Assembly (NCBI RefSeq): GCF_014268275.3
Contig: NZ_CP077084.1
Span: 62,001-126,000 of the forward strand
Source of the DNA: Pseudomonas tritici
GTDB taxonomy: Bacteria > Pseudomonadota > Gammaproteobacteria > Pseudomonadales > Pseudomonadaceae
Length of the DNA: 64,000 nucleotides
Direction of reading: 5' to 3'
Of the stretch, positions 56,731-64,000 are shown one piece after another. The notes under the pieces are model-generated. The model was not told the DNA's origin. It worked only from the letters and a program-made list of their open reading frames with translations, and ran no database searches. Made by a program: the position numbers and the translations under genes. Positions within the stretch are counted from its first letter, which is position 1, and each line of letters opens with the position of its first letter.

Positions 56731-58269
56731 TCAGCATCGCCAGGCCTGGCGCAACCGCGCCAGTGCCGCGGCGATATCGGCTTCGGACACCGCGGCAAAC
56801 CCCAACACCAGACCAGCGCGTTGGTCCGCAGGCGTGGTCGACTGCGCCAGCCAGTAGCTGCTCAAGCCGTTGACCTCGACATCCACCGCGTGTGCCTGCG
56901 CCAGCAATTGCTGCTCGCGGGCCAAGCTGTCGACACGCACCGTCATATGCAGCCCCGCCGCAACGCTGGGCAGTTCTCCCACACCGGGCAGGCCGCTGGG
57001 CCAACCCGCCAACAACACATTGCGCCGGCTCAACGCGGCCCGGCGCATGCGGCGAATGTGCCGCTGGAAATGCCCGGCCGCCATGAATTCAGCCATCACC
57101 GCCTGGGTGCTGACCTCGGAGTGGCGCATGTCGACGGCGCGGCGCCGGGCGAAGGCGTCTACCAACGCCGGTGGCAATACGAGGTAACCGAGGCGCAACG
57201 CCGGAAAGGCCACTTTGCCAAAGGTGCCGACGTAGAGCACCCGCCCGTTGCGGTCCAAGGCGGCCAACGGCGAGAGCGGCGCGCCACTGTAGCGATACTC
57301 TCCGTCGTAATCGTCTTCGATGATCCAGCCATCCGTGCGTTCGGCCCAGGCCAGCAATTCCAGGCGCCGCGCCAGGCTCATTACCACGCCCAACGGATAC
57401 TGATGTGAAGGCGTGACATAGGCCACACGGCAATCCTGCAAGCGGTTGAGCACCTGGCAATCGATGCCCTCGCCGTCCACGGGCACACCGTGCAGCTTCC
57501 CGCCGGCCAGGGCGAACGCATGCCCTGCGGCGCGGTAGCCGGGGTTTTCCACCGCCACGCCATCGCCGGGCTCCACCAGCAGCTGTGCACAAAGGCTGAT
57601 TGCCTGCTGCGCGCCACTGGTGATCACAATTTGTTCAGCTGAACACTGCATGCCCCGTGAACTGCGCAGGTACGCGGCGATCAGGCCACGCAAGCGGTCG
57701 TCTCCCGCCGGATCGCCATAACAGAGTTTTGCCAAGTCGGGCTTGCGCCAGAAAGCCCCATTCAGCTTGGCCCATACCTCAAATGGAAACAGATCGAATG
57801 CTGGAACACCGACCCGAAACGCCCGTGGCGGCCCGGGAGGCGGCGCCGGTAAATGGTGAGTTTGCACACGCCCCAAAGCGGGCCTGTGGATAACTTCACT
57901 GGCGGAATTAACCGGCAAATCCAACCAATTTGTGGATAAGGCTGGGGATAAGCCTGTTGAAAACCCTGTGGATACTTTTGTGGATAGTTTTTTTGCCGTA
58001 GGCAATTGAGCGACGTAAGTGCCATCGCCTACTCGGCTTTCAATAAACCCTTCTGCGTACAGCTGATCGTAGGCGCGCACCACGCTATTGCGCGAGATCG
58101 ACAGTGCAGCCGCCAAGTCACGACTGGCGGGAAGGCGCGTGCCGCTGACCAATCGCCCGTCCAGCACGCGTTGACGCAGCGCTTCATACAGCTGGCGCGT
58201 CAGCCCTTGACGGCGATCCAGCTCGATACCGGCAGGGTTGAACGACAACGGCGGCGTAATGGGCGGCAT
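56731..58269 (-). CDS. MocR-family transcriptional regulator (GntR HTH plus aminotransferase-like domain)
   Basis: The 512-residue protein has an N-terminal GntR winged helix (about 12-85, with LPASRDLAAALSISRNSVVRAYDQL), a linker (about 90-140) and a class I aminotransferase-fold domain. The PLP-binding lysine is visible in GTFGKVAFPALRLGY (K352). In MocR regulators (PdxR, GabR) this domain senses PLP and amino compounds. The linker is unusual: it contains a four-residue repeat LSTK-VSTG-FSTG-LSPA-LSTN encoded by DnaA-box-like DNA. It is divergent from the paiB-like gene across 87 bases and probably regulates it. Confidence 0.9.
   Translation of the reverse strand: MPPITPPLSFNPAGIELDRRQGLTRQLYEALRQRVLDGRLVSGTRLPASRDLAAALSISRNSVVRAYDQLYAEGFIESRVGDGTYVAQLPTAKKLSTKVSTGFSTGLSPALSTNWLDLPVNSASEVIHRPALGRVQTHHLPAPPPGPPRAFRVGVPAFDLFPFEVWAKLNGAFWRKPDLAKLCYGDPAGDDRLRGLIAAYLRSSRGMQCSAEQIVITSGAQQAISLCAQLLVEPGDGVAVENPGYRAAGHAFALAGGKLHGVPVDGEGIDCQVLNRLQDCRVAYVTPSHQYPLGVVMSLARRLELLAWAERTDGWIIEDDYDGEYRYSGAPLSPLAALDRNGRVLYVGTFGKVAFPALRLGYLVLPPALVDAFARRRAVDMRHSEVSTQAVMAEFMAAGHFQRHIRRMRRAALSRRNVLLAGWPSGLPGVGELPSVAAGLHMTVRVDSLAREQQLLAQAHAVDVEVNGLSSYWLAQSTTPADQRAGLVLGFAAVSEADIAAALARLRQAWRC
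57931..57987. repeat. 12-bp tandem array of DnaA-box-like sequences inside mocR
   Basis: Five units start at 57931, 57943, 57955, 57967 and 57979, exactly 12 bases apart. The plus-strand units are TGTGGATAA (the perfect inverse of DnaA box TTATCCACA), TGGGGATAA, TGTTGAAAA, TGTGGATAC and TGTGGATAG. A further perfect TGTGGATAA lies at 57885-57893. On the coding (minus) strand each unit encodes four residues of the linker. Confidence 0.9.
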
Positions 58270-58290
58270 ATTGGACCTATGAAATTAGCG

Positions 58291-58318
58291 CTAGATGGCT
58301 CTTACAACGAACCATTAG
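58291..58318. promoter_or_regulatory. Candidate operator between mocR and paiB-like genes
   Basis: CTAgATGG and CCATTAG form an inverted repeat separated by 13 bases in the 87-base divergent region. A second small inverted repeat (GCCTGC/GCAGGC) follows at 58318-58336. Position suggests a MocR or PaiB-like binding site; this is inference. Confidence 0.5.
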
Positions 58319-58356
58319 CCTGCCTAGGATGCAGGCATTCGCCAAGGAAAATTTCT

Positions 58357-58995
58357 ATGTATACGCCCCGTGCCTTTGCCCTCGAAGACTTGTCCGAATT
58401 GCAGCAATTGATCCAGCACACCCGCTTGGCGCAGTTGGTGACCGTAGGCGAGCAAGGCCTGCAAGCCAGCCATTTGCCGCTGCTGCTCAACCCCGATGAA
58501 GGCCCTGATGGCACACTCTACGGGCACCTGGCTAAGGCCAACCCGCAATGGAAGGACCTGCAAAACGGCAGCGAAGCCCTGGTGATCTTCGCCGGCGCCG
58601 AGGCGTATATCAGCCCGTCGTTTTACCCGGCCAAGGCCGAGCACGGCAAAGTCGTGCCCACCTGGAATTACATCGCCGTGCATGCCTACGGCAGGGCCGA
58701 GGTGTTTACCGATGCCGAGCGTTTGCTTGGGGTGGTCAGTGCATTGACCGATCGCCATGAAGGCAGCCGCGCTCAGCCGTGGAAAGTCAGCGACGCCCCG
58801 GCCGACTACATTGAAGGCATGCTCAAGGCCATTGTCGGCTTTGCGTTGCCGATCGAGCGCCTGATCGGTAAACGCAAACTCAGCCAGAACCGCAGCGCCG
58901 CCGACATCGCCGGCGTGCGCGAGGGTCTGGCCGCCAGCGTCGACGTACGCGACCAGACCCTCGCCCGCTTTATCCCCCAAGGAGTCCCAGAATGA
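58357..58995 (+). CDS. PaiB-like FMN-binding transcriptional regulator
   Basis: The 212-residue protein begins MYTPRAFALEDLSELQQLIQ, then shows ASHLPLLLNPDEGPDGTLYGHLAKANPQW (about 37-65), YISPSFYPAKAEHGKVVPTWNYIAVHAYGRAEV (about 83-115) and a late KRKLSQNRSAADIAGVREGL, all typical of the PaiB/FMN-split-barrel family. In Bacillus, PaiB is a negative regulator encoded next to a polyamine acetyltransferase (PaiA). Here it overlaps a GNAT gene as ATGA and is close to acetylpolyamine genes, which supports a polyamine link. AAGGA lies before the chosen ATG. Confidence 0.9.
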   Translation: MYTPRAFALEDLSELQQLIQHTRLAQLVTVGEQGLQASHLPLLLNPDEGPDGTLYGHLAKANPQWKDLQNGSEALVIFAGAEAYISPSFYPAKAEHGKVVPTWNYIAVHAYGRAEVFTDAERLLGVVSALTDRHEGSRAQPWKVSDAPADYIEGMLKAIVGFALPIERLIGKRKLSQNRSAADIAGVREGLAASVDVRDQTLARFIPQGVPE

Positions 58996-59438
58996 GTCAG
59001 ATCGACATCCGCCAGGTCACCGCCGCTGACCATGGCGCCTGGCTGCCACTGTGGCAGGCGTACCTGAAGTTCTACAACACCGAACTGCCGGACGCCGTCA
59101 GCCAAAGCACCTGGCAGCGCCTGATCGACGCCAACGAGCCGACCTATTCCGCACTGGCCTGGCAGGACGGCAAGGCGGTGGGCATGGTCAACTTCATCTA
59201 CCACCGCTCCAATTGGAGCATCGAAAACGCCTGCTACCTGCAAGACCTGCTCGTAGACCCCGCTCAACGGGGCACCGGCGTGGGCCGCAAGCTGATCGAG
59301 TTTGTCTACGCCACCGCCAAGGCTGACGGCTGCTGTAAGGTTCACTGGCTCACCCACGAGACCAACGCCACCGCGATCCAGCTGTACGAACGCATCGCCG
59401 AACGCCCTGGTTTCATCCAATTTCGCAAAGGTCTTTAA
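58992..59438 (+). CDS. GNAT acetyltransferase (PaiA-like position)
   Basis: The 148-residue protein is a GNAT N-acetyltransferase with the acetyl-CoA loop motif LLVDPAQRGTGVGRKLIEFVYATAK (about 87-111) and the late LTHETNATAIQLYERIA segment. Translation is coupled to the PaiB-like gene by an ATGA overlap. Substrate unknown; the neighbourhood suggests a polyamine or amino compound. Confidence 0.9.
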   Translation: MSQIDIRQVTAADHGAWLPLWQAYLKFYNTELPDAVSQSTWQRLIDANEPTYSALAWQDGKAVGMVNFIYHRSNWSIENACYLQDLLVDPAQRGTGVGRKLIEFVYATAKADGCCKVHWLTHETNATAIQLYERIAERPGFIQFRKGL

Positions 59439-59448
59439 GGAGCGCAGC

Positions 59449-60120
59449 ATGTCCACTTCCCTCGCCGACTGGAAAGGCGTCCCGGCGCCTACCGTGCAAC
59501 TGCTTGAAGGGCGTTTTATCCGCCTGGAAAAACTCGACCCGGCGCGCCATGGCGATGACGTGTGGCAAGCCCTTGAAGGCCCCGGTGCCGATCCCAAGCT
59601 GTGGGACTATTTACCCTACGGGCCTTTTCCTGAGCGCAGTGCGTTCAATGACTGGTTGAACAACCACGCTCAACACAACGAGCCGTACTTCTTCAGCGTG
59701 GTCGACCTCAAGACGGGTCAGGTGCAAGGCATCCTCAGCCTGATGTCCATCGTCCCGGCCCAGGGCCGTATCGAAATCGGCCACGTCACCTTTGGCGCGC
59801 CGATGCAGCGCTCACCGAGAAGCACCGAAGCGGTATACCTGCTGGCCAAGTATGCGTTCGAGCAGGGCTATCGTCGGCTGGAATGGAAGTGCAATAACGG
59901 CAACGCCCGCTCCAAGTACGCCGCAGAGCGCTTGGGGTTCAGTTTTGAAGGGGTGTTCCGCCAGCACATGGTGGTCAAGGGGCAGAACCGGGATACCGCA
60001 TGGTATTCGATCATCGATACCGAATGGCCGGCGATTGGGGCGGGGTTTGAGGCCTGGTTGTCCGAGACTAACCAGACAGATTCAGGCCAGGTGAAAAGCC
60101 TGGCGCAGTGCCGGGCTTAA
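59449..60120 (+). CDS. GNAT acetyltransferase, RimJ/RimL-like
   Basis: The 223-residue protein belongs to the RimJ/RimL-type GNAT branch, seen in LEGRFIRLEKLDPARHGDDVW (about 17-37), IEIGHVTFGAPMQRSPRSTEAVYLL (about 109-133) and RLEWKCNNGNARSKYAAERLGFSFEGVFRQHMV. ATG 59449 follows AAGGAG ten bases after the previous stop, so it ends a three-gene operon with the PaiB-like protein. Substrate unknown. A MITE-interrupted REP follows the stop. Confidence 0.9.
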   Translation: MSTSLADWKGVPAPTVQLLEGRFIRLEKLDPARHGDDVWQALEGPGADPKLWDYLPYGPFPERSAFNDWLNNHAQHNEPYFFSVVDLKTGQVQGILSLMSIVPAQGRIEIGHVTFGAPMQRSPRSTEAVYLLAKYAFEQGYRRLEWKCNNGNARSKYAAERLGFSFEGVFRQHMVVKGQNRDTAWYSIIDTEWPAIGAGFEAWLSETNQTDSGQVKSLAQCRA

Positions 60121-60144
60121 TACCTACAGGCACTACAAGATAAA

Positions 60145-60401
60145 GGTGGGAGCTGGCTTGCCTGCGATGGCGGTGGATCAATGGACACATCCATTGCTGA
60201 AACACCGCTATCGCAGCATAAGTGTCTACACATTTTCACTGTGATAGTGCGTAGCAGCTGTCGAGCCCCAGCGAGGCTGCGTTTGCGGCCTGTCTGACAC
60301 ACCGCGGACGCAGCCTCGCCGGGGCTCGACAGCTGCTACGCCAGGGTATGACTAAAGATATGTAGATACCTATGGCTATCGCAGGCAAGCCAGCTCCCAC
60401 A
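60145..60401. repeat. REP palindrome interrupted by a MITE-like insertion
   Basis: The left arm (GGTGGGAGCTGGCTTGCCTG, continuing to 60216) and right arm (GCTATCGCAGGCAAGCCAGC from 60375) form the standard REP of this genome when the bases between 60217 and 60384 are removed. It lies between convergent genes. Confidence 0.9.
60217..60374. mobile_element. 158-bp MITE-like element inserted in a REP
   Basis: The element begins CATAAGTGTCTACACAT and ends with the inverse of CATAGGTATCTACATAT, an imperfect terminal inverted repeat of about 17 bases with three differences. Its interior is a long palindrome (60250-60340; outer CGTAGCAGCTGTCGAGCCC, 31 of 33 bases matching). The exact 10-base sequence GCTATCGCAG occurs on both sides (60207-60216 and 60375-60384), as a target-site duplication would. 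No coding capacity, so a transposase from elsewhere must have moved it. Confidence 0.85.
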
Positions 60402-60423
60402 CTTTTGATCTGTGTTGTCTTAA

Positions 60424-61320
60424 CTACCCCAGCTTCTGGGCCAACACCGCAATGTGCTCAGGCCCGATCCCGCAGCATCCGCCCAAATGGCTGGCACCGC
60501 GAGCCTGCCAGTCCGCTGCCCAATGCAGGTAACCCGGCGGGTCCAGGTCCTCACGCAATGGGTCAAGACCATCGTTGGCCGTAGCTTCCTTGGGCTGCGG
60601 CGGGAAGGCATTGGCGTAGGCGCCCACCTCAATCTGCACGCCCAGGCGCTCGAACGTCTGGCGCGCTGCGTCAATGGCATCACCGATCACTTCCGGCTGG
60701 CTGCAGTTGAACAACAGCACTTGCACACCCAACTGCGCCGCGGCTTCGGCCGCATCCGCCACCGGTTCGCCGGAGCGCAGGCGCGGTACGTCGTCGGTGT
60801 CTTCGTCCTTGAGGGTAAACGACAGCCAGAACGGTTTGCCGTCCTCGGGTAAACCGGCGTGGATCGCACGGGCTTCAACGATCGAGCTCTGGGTTTCCGC
60901 CAGCCACACGTCAACAAAAGGCGCGAGACCTCGCACCAACGGTGTCAGCAATTCGGATACGCGCTGGGGCTCGAACAGGTCGGGGCGATACGAACCAAAC
61001 AGCGGCGGCAGCGAACCTGCCACGCGCACGGCCTTGCCGGATGCGTCTACGGCTCGCCTTGCCAGCTCACCGGCAAGCGCCGCCAGGGCTTCGCCCTCCT
61101 CGGCAAACCGCGCCTCGCCGATATGGAACGGCACCACCGCGTAGCTGTTGCTGGTGATCACGTTGGCACCACTCTGAATGTACGCCGCATGCACCGCCTC
61201 CACCGCTTGGGGCGCTTCGCTCAAGGCCAACGCTGACCACTCCGGCTGCCGGAACGGCGCGCCACGGCGTTGCAGTTCACGGCCCATGCCGCCATCAAGA
61301 ATTACTGTTGCTGTGGCCAT
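60424..61320 (-). CDS. Homocysteine S-methyltransferase family protein (MmuM-like)
   Basis: The 298-residue protein transfers a methyl group, probably from S-methylmethionine, to homocysteine. It opens MATATVILDGGMGRELQRRG and has zinc-ligand cysteines in LLFNCSQPEV (about 206-215) and GGCCGIGPEH (about 283-292). The chosen ATG 61320 gives the compact family start; ATG 61335 would add five residues, and neither has a strong Shine-Dalgarno. It is divergent from an amino-acid ABC system that may import its methyl donor. Confidence 0.88.
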   Translation of the reverse strand: MATATVILDGGMGRELQRRGAPFRQPEWSALALSEAPQAVEAVHAAYIQSGANVITSNSYAVVPFHIGEARFAEEGEALAALAGELARRAVDASGKAVRVAGSLPPLFGSYRPDLFEPQRVSELLTPLVRGLAPFVDVWLAETQSSIVEARAIHAGLPEDGKPFWLSFTLKDEDTDDVPRLRSGEPVADAAEAAAQLGVQVLLFNCSQPEVIGDAIDAARQTFERLGVQIEVGAYANAFPPQPKEATANDGLDPLREDLDPPGYLHWAADWQARGASHLGGCCGIGPEHIAVLAQKLG

Positions 61321-61434
61321 ATGCTTTTTACTCATAAGCTTATGAAAATAACTCACTATGAGAGTCGTTCTTATAACTATTTAATACGTCCAATCCGTTT
61401 CATAACAACTCTTTTTTCATTCAGGTACCGATCC

Positions 61435-62256
61435 ATGAAATTGAAACCGCTGCTGGCCTTGGGCCTGACGATGCTGGCCGCTTCAACGCAAGCCTTTGGC
61501 GGTGCCACGCTGGACCGTATTGAGAAGAAAAAAGAACTGGTGGGCGTGCTGATGGAAAGCTACCCGCCGTTCTCGTTCCTGAATGAGCAAAACCAACTCG
61601 ATGGCTTCGACGTCGACGTGGCCAAGGCCGTGGCGCAAAAACTCGGTGTGAAGCTGCGCCTGGAGACGCCCTCCTGGGACGTGATCGCGGCCGGCCGCTG
61701 GAGTGGCCGCTACGACATCTGCATCTGCTCCATGACCCCGAGCAAGGCCCGCGCCGAAGTGTTCGACTTCCCGGTGGAGTACTACGCCTCGCCGGCGGTG
61801 ATCGTGGTCAACGCCAAGGATGATCGCATCCACAGCGCCAAGGACCTGAGCGGCAAGAAAGTCGGCCTGACCAGCGCCTCCAGCTATGAAAGCTACCTGA
61901 ACAAAAACCTGGTGATTGAAGGCGCCGAAGACACACAGTTGCAGTATCCATTCGACAACGTACAGATCGCGCCCTACGACACCGACAACGTAGCCTTCCA
62001 AGACCTCGGCCTGGGCGCCGGCGTGCGCCTGGATGCAATCCTCACCAACCTGGTCACCGCTCAACCGCGCCTGACCGAGGACAAGCGCTTCAAGCTGGCC
62101 GGCGAGCCGCTGTACTCCGAGCCCAACTCGGTCGCCATCGAAAAAGGCGACGCTGAATGGGACGCCAAGGTGCGTGAAGTCTTTGCCCAGTTGAAACAGG
62201 ACGGCACCCTGAGCAAGCTGTCGCAAAAATGGATCGGCGCCGACATCAGCCAATGA
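61435..62256 (+). CDS. Polar amino-acid ABC transporter substrate-binding protein
   Basis: The 273-residue precursor has a signal peptide (MKLKPLLALGLTMLAASTQAFG) and the SBP family 3 pattern: LVGVLMESYPPFSFLNEQNQLDGFDVDVAKAVAQKLG (about 35-72), WDVIAAGRWSGRYDICICSMTPSKAR and a final GTLSKLSQKWIGADIS. The frame is open 55 codons upstream, but ATG 61435 gives the signal peptide. It overlaps the permease gene as ATGA. The ligand is unknown; sulfur amino acids are suggested only by the neighbouring MmuM-like gene. Confidence 0.92.
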   Translation: MKLKPLLALGLTMLAASTQAFGGATLDRIEKKKELVGVLMESYPPFSFLNEQNQLDGFDVDVAKAVAQKLGVKLRLETPSWDVIAAGRWSGRYDICICSMTPSKARAEVFDFPVEYYASPAVIVVNAKDDRIHSAKDLSGKKVGLTSASSYESYLNKNLVIEGAEDTQLQYPFDNVQIAPYDTDNVAFQDLGLGAGVRLDAILTNLVTAQPRLTEDKRFKLAGEPLYSEPNSVAIEKGDAEWDAKVREVFAQLKQDGTLSKLSQKWIGADISQ

Positions 62257-63077
62257 CTGCGTTTCCCACACCTCCCAAGCTCAAGGAGTCGCGGCTGCAG
62301 CGGCTCTTCGGCTTTCGCACGCGGCTTTACCTGACCTGGGCCGCGCTGTTCTGCCTGTTCGCCAGTTTCTTCCTGAGCTTTGACCTGAAGTTCTCGATCA
62401 TCCTCGACAAGCTGCCCAACCTGGTGGGCGTGCACCTGGCGCCCAACGGCTTCCTGCAAGGCGCGGCGCTGACGCTGTTCTTGTGCCTGTGCTCGATCGG
62501 GATATCGTCGGTGCTGGGGTTTGTCACCGCACTGGGACGCTTGTCGAAAAGCGCCGTGGCCTTTGGCATCGCCAGTTTTTATGCATCGTTCTTTCGCGGC
62601 ACGCCGCTGCTGATCCAGATCCTGCTGATCTACCTCGGCCTGCCGCAACTGGGCCTGGTGCCGGGCGCCATCGTCGCCGGGATCATCGCGTTGTCGCTGA
62701 ACTACGGCGCTTACTTGAGCGAAATCTTCCGCGCCGGCATCCTCGGTGTCGCCCACGGTCAGCGTGAAGCGGCACTCGCCCTGGGCATGCGTGACAGCGT
62801 GATCTTCTGGCACGTCACCCTGCCCCAGGCCATGCGCACCATCATTCCGCCGACCACCAACCAGTTCATCTCGATGCTCAAGGACTCGTCCCTGATCTCG
62901 GTGATGGGCGTGTGGGAGGTCATGTTCCTGGCGCAGTCCTATGGCCGCTCGAGCTATCGCTATATCGAGATGCTGACCACGGCGGCGATTATTTACTGGG
63001 TGCTGTCGCTGGGCCTGGAGCTGATCCAGGCGCGGATGGAACGGCATTATGGCAAGGGGTATGTGCGCCGTAGTTAA
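62253..63077 (+). CDS. Polar amino-acid ABC transporter permease
   Basis: The 274-residue permease has about five membrane segments and the EAA loop GVAHGQREAALALGMRDSVIFWHVTLPQAMRTIIPP (about 170-205). It resembles HisM/GlnP-type permeases (SFYASFFRGTPLLIQILLIYLGLPQLG). It is translationally coupled to the binding protein. No ATPase gene follows; the next gene is an autotransporter, so the ATPase must be supplied from elsewhere. Confidence 0.92.
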   Translation: MTAFPTPPKLKESRLQRLFGFRTRLYLTWAALFCLFASFFLSFDLKFSIILDKLPNLVGVHLAPNGFLQGAALTLFLCLCSIGISSVLGFVTALGRLSKSAVAFGIASFYASFFRGTPLLIQILLIYLGLPQLGLVPGAIVAGIIALSLNYGAYLSEIFRAGILGVAHGQREAALALGMRDSVIFWHVTLPQAMRTIIPPTTNQFISMLKDSSLISVMGVWEVMFLAQSYGRSSYRYIEMLTTAAIIYWVLSLGLELIQARMERHYGKGYVRRS

Positions 63078-63265
63078 GCTCCAAAAGCTGCATTAACATG
63101 CATATTGGTGTGCTTTTAGGAGCGTGATTACGCAATAAAATGCAGACGTCTCTTATCGCCGACCGATAGCGACAACTCCCGCGCACCGCGACTCCGTGGC
63201 CTGACAGTTATCCCTCCTTCACGTCGCTAAATTCCCCGCCTCATTCACCAAGAGGTTGGGAATTC

Positions 63266-64000
63266 ATGCCCACTACACTCCGCAGAATCGTACTTGCCTT
63301 CAGCCTTATCGCTACGGCCAACCTTCAGCATGCACAGGCGCGCGGCGATATCGAATACATGCCGTACTGGTATCAACCCTACGACGCACCGGCTTTTGAG
63401 TCGTTCGGCCTTCCCGAAGTTGAAGCGGCGCCCATCGACGGCTATCTAACTGGACAAGCGACCACCCACAATGGCCGGCAGGTGGCGAAGGTGCTCGAGC
63501 CTGCACTGACTCGCCTGCTGGAGTCCGGCGAGCTGAGCTCCGAGCAAATCAAGGCCCTGGAAAAACTCAACGCCGAACTCGCGCAGAAACCCGGTGCGTT
63601 CGGCGCGGCGCTTGAGCAACTGGCCGGCAGTCAAAACGCGAACCTGGCGGCAGCAACCCAGAACACCACCCAGCAACTCAGCAGCCGAGTGCTCTCGACC
63701 CTGCGCGAATTGCCCACCGACTCTGACGGCCACTTCTGGGTAAAAAACCTTGGCAGCGAAGGCAGTCTCGACAGCCAGCGCGGTACTGCCGGTCTGAATA
63801 CGGCCAACCAAGGCGTTTTAATGGGCGCAGATTGGTCGGTCGACCCTGCGTGGCGCGTCGGTGTGCTAGGGGCAAAGTCCAGCAGCCATTTCGATACGCA
63901 GCGCTTTAACGCAGACCTGGACAGCTGGCATCTGGGCGGTTACGCCGTGCGCCAGGACGGCCCGTTGGCGTTACGCTTGGGGGCGATCTACAGCAGCCAT
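63266..64000 (+). CDS. Autotransporter beta-barrel-domain protein, 3' end outside window
   Basis: The frame is open from ATG 63266 to the window edge (245 residues). A signal peptide (MPTTLRRIVLAFSLIATANLQHAQA) precedes a short passenger (about 28-150) with helix-rich SSEQIKALEKLNAELAQK and no known catalytic motif. From about residue 155 the sequence (GHFWVKNLGSEGSLDSQRG, ANQGVLMGADWSVDPAWRVGVLGAKSSS) is a typical start of a type Va autotransporter barrel. The passenger is unusually short. AGAGG lies 12 bases before the start. Confidence 0.88.
   Translation, partial: MPTTLRRIVLAFSLIATANLQHAQARGDIEYMPYWYQPYDAPAFESFGLPEVEAAPIDGYLTGQATTHNGRQVAKVLEPALTRLLESGELSSEQIKALEKLNAELAQKPGAFGAALEQLAGSQNANLAAATQNTTQQLSSRVLSTLRELPTDSDGHFWVKNLGSEGSLDSQRGTAGLNTANQGVLMGADWSVDPAWRVGVLGAKSSSHFDTQRFNADLDSWHLGGYAVRQDGPLALRLGAIYSSH

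Noticed and set aside
57885..57987. DnaA-box cluster as a replication origin
   Set aside because: It is inside an intact coding gene, lacks an AT-rich unwinding region, and none of dnaA, dnaN, rpmH or gidA is nearby.

Overview
The window is chromosomal DNA of a fluorescent pseudomonad, most likely of the Pseudomonas fluorescens group. The basis is gene order and protein similarity recognised by eye (pstS-pstC-pstA-pstB-phoU near phoB-phoR, ubiC-ubiA and rubA-rubB; purE-purK near a lysR gene and aspA), high GC content, and many copies of the Pseudomonas-type REP palindrome (arm roughly GTGGGAGCnGGCTTGCCTGCGAT). No rRNA, tRNA, CRISPR array or prophage was seen.

Region 1 (1-20419) is the distal half of a type VI secretion (T6SS) operon: tssC (5' end outside the window), hcp, tssE, tssF, tssG, tssH/clpV and vgrG. 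An effector module follows: an EagR-type chaperone, two tandem prePAAR-PAAR-Rhs effectors, and one small immunity-like gene after each. The Rhs shells are near copies of each other. Their C-terminal toxins differ completely: a RES-like (NAD-consuming) domain paired with a protein resembling the MbcA/ParS/Xre antitoxin tail, and an HNH/EndoVII (GH-E-like) nuclease candidate paired with a TPR-like protein. This is the most interesting part of the window.

Region 2 (20455-44171) is mostly housekeeping: HU, rubredoxin and its reductase, ubiquinone entry enzymes, and the phosphate regulon (phoBR and pstSCAB-phoU). PHO boxes are visible before phoB, pstC and pstS. An MFS transporter, a thioesterase, a mutarotase, small proteins, purE-purK (with a possible leader terminator) and a LysR regulator follow.

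Region 3 (44354-64000) holds aspartate ammonia-lyase, an alanine/glycine:cation symporter, asparaginase, a 1535-residue DUF6543-like toxin-related protein, an AraC regulator, and a polyamine neighbourhood: acetylpolyamine amidohydrolase, putrescine-binding protein, a MocR regulator, a PaiB-like protein and two GNAT acetyltransferases. A homocysteine S-methyltransferase, an amino-acid ABC binding protein with its permease, and the start of an autotransporter complete it. Two DNA-level features stand out: a 12-bp tandem array of DnaA-box-like sequences inside the mocR linker, and a 158-bp MITE-like element inserted in a REP palindrome with an exact 10-bp direct repeat on each side.

All family assignments come from reading the translations; no database search was run.
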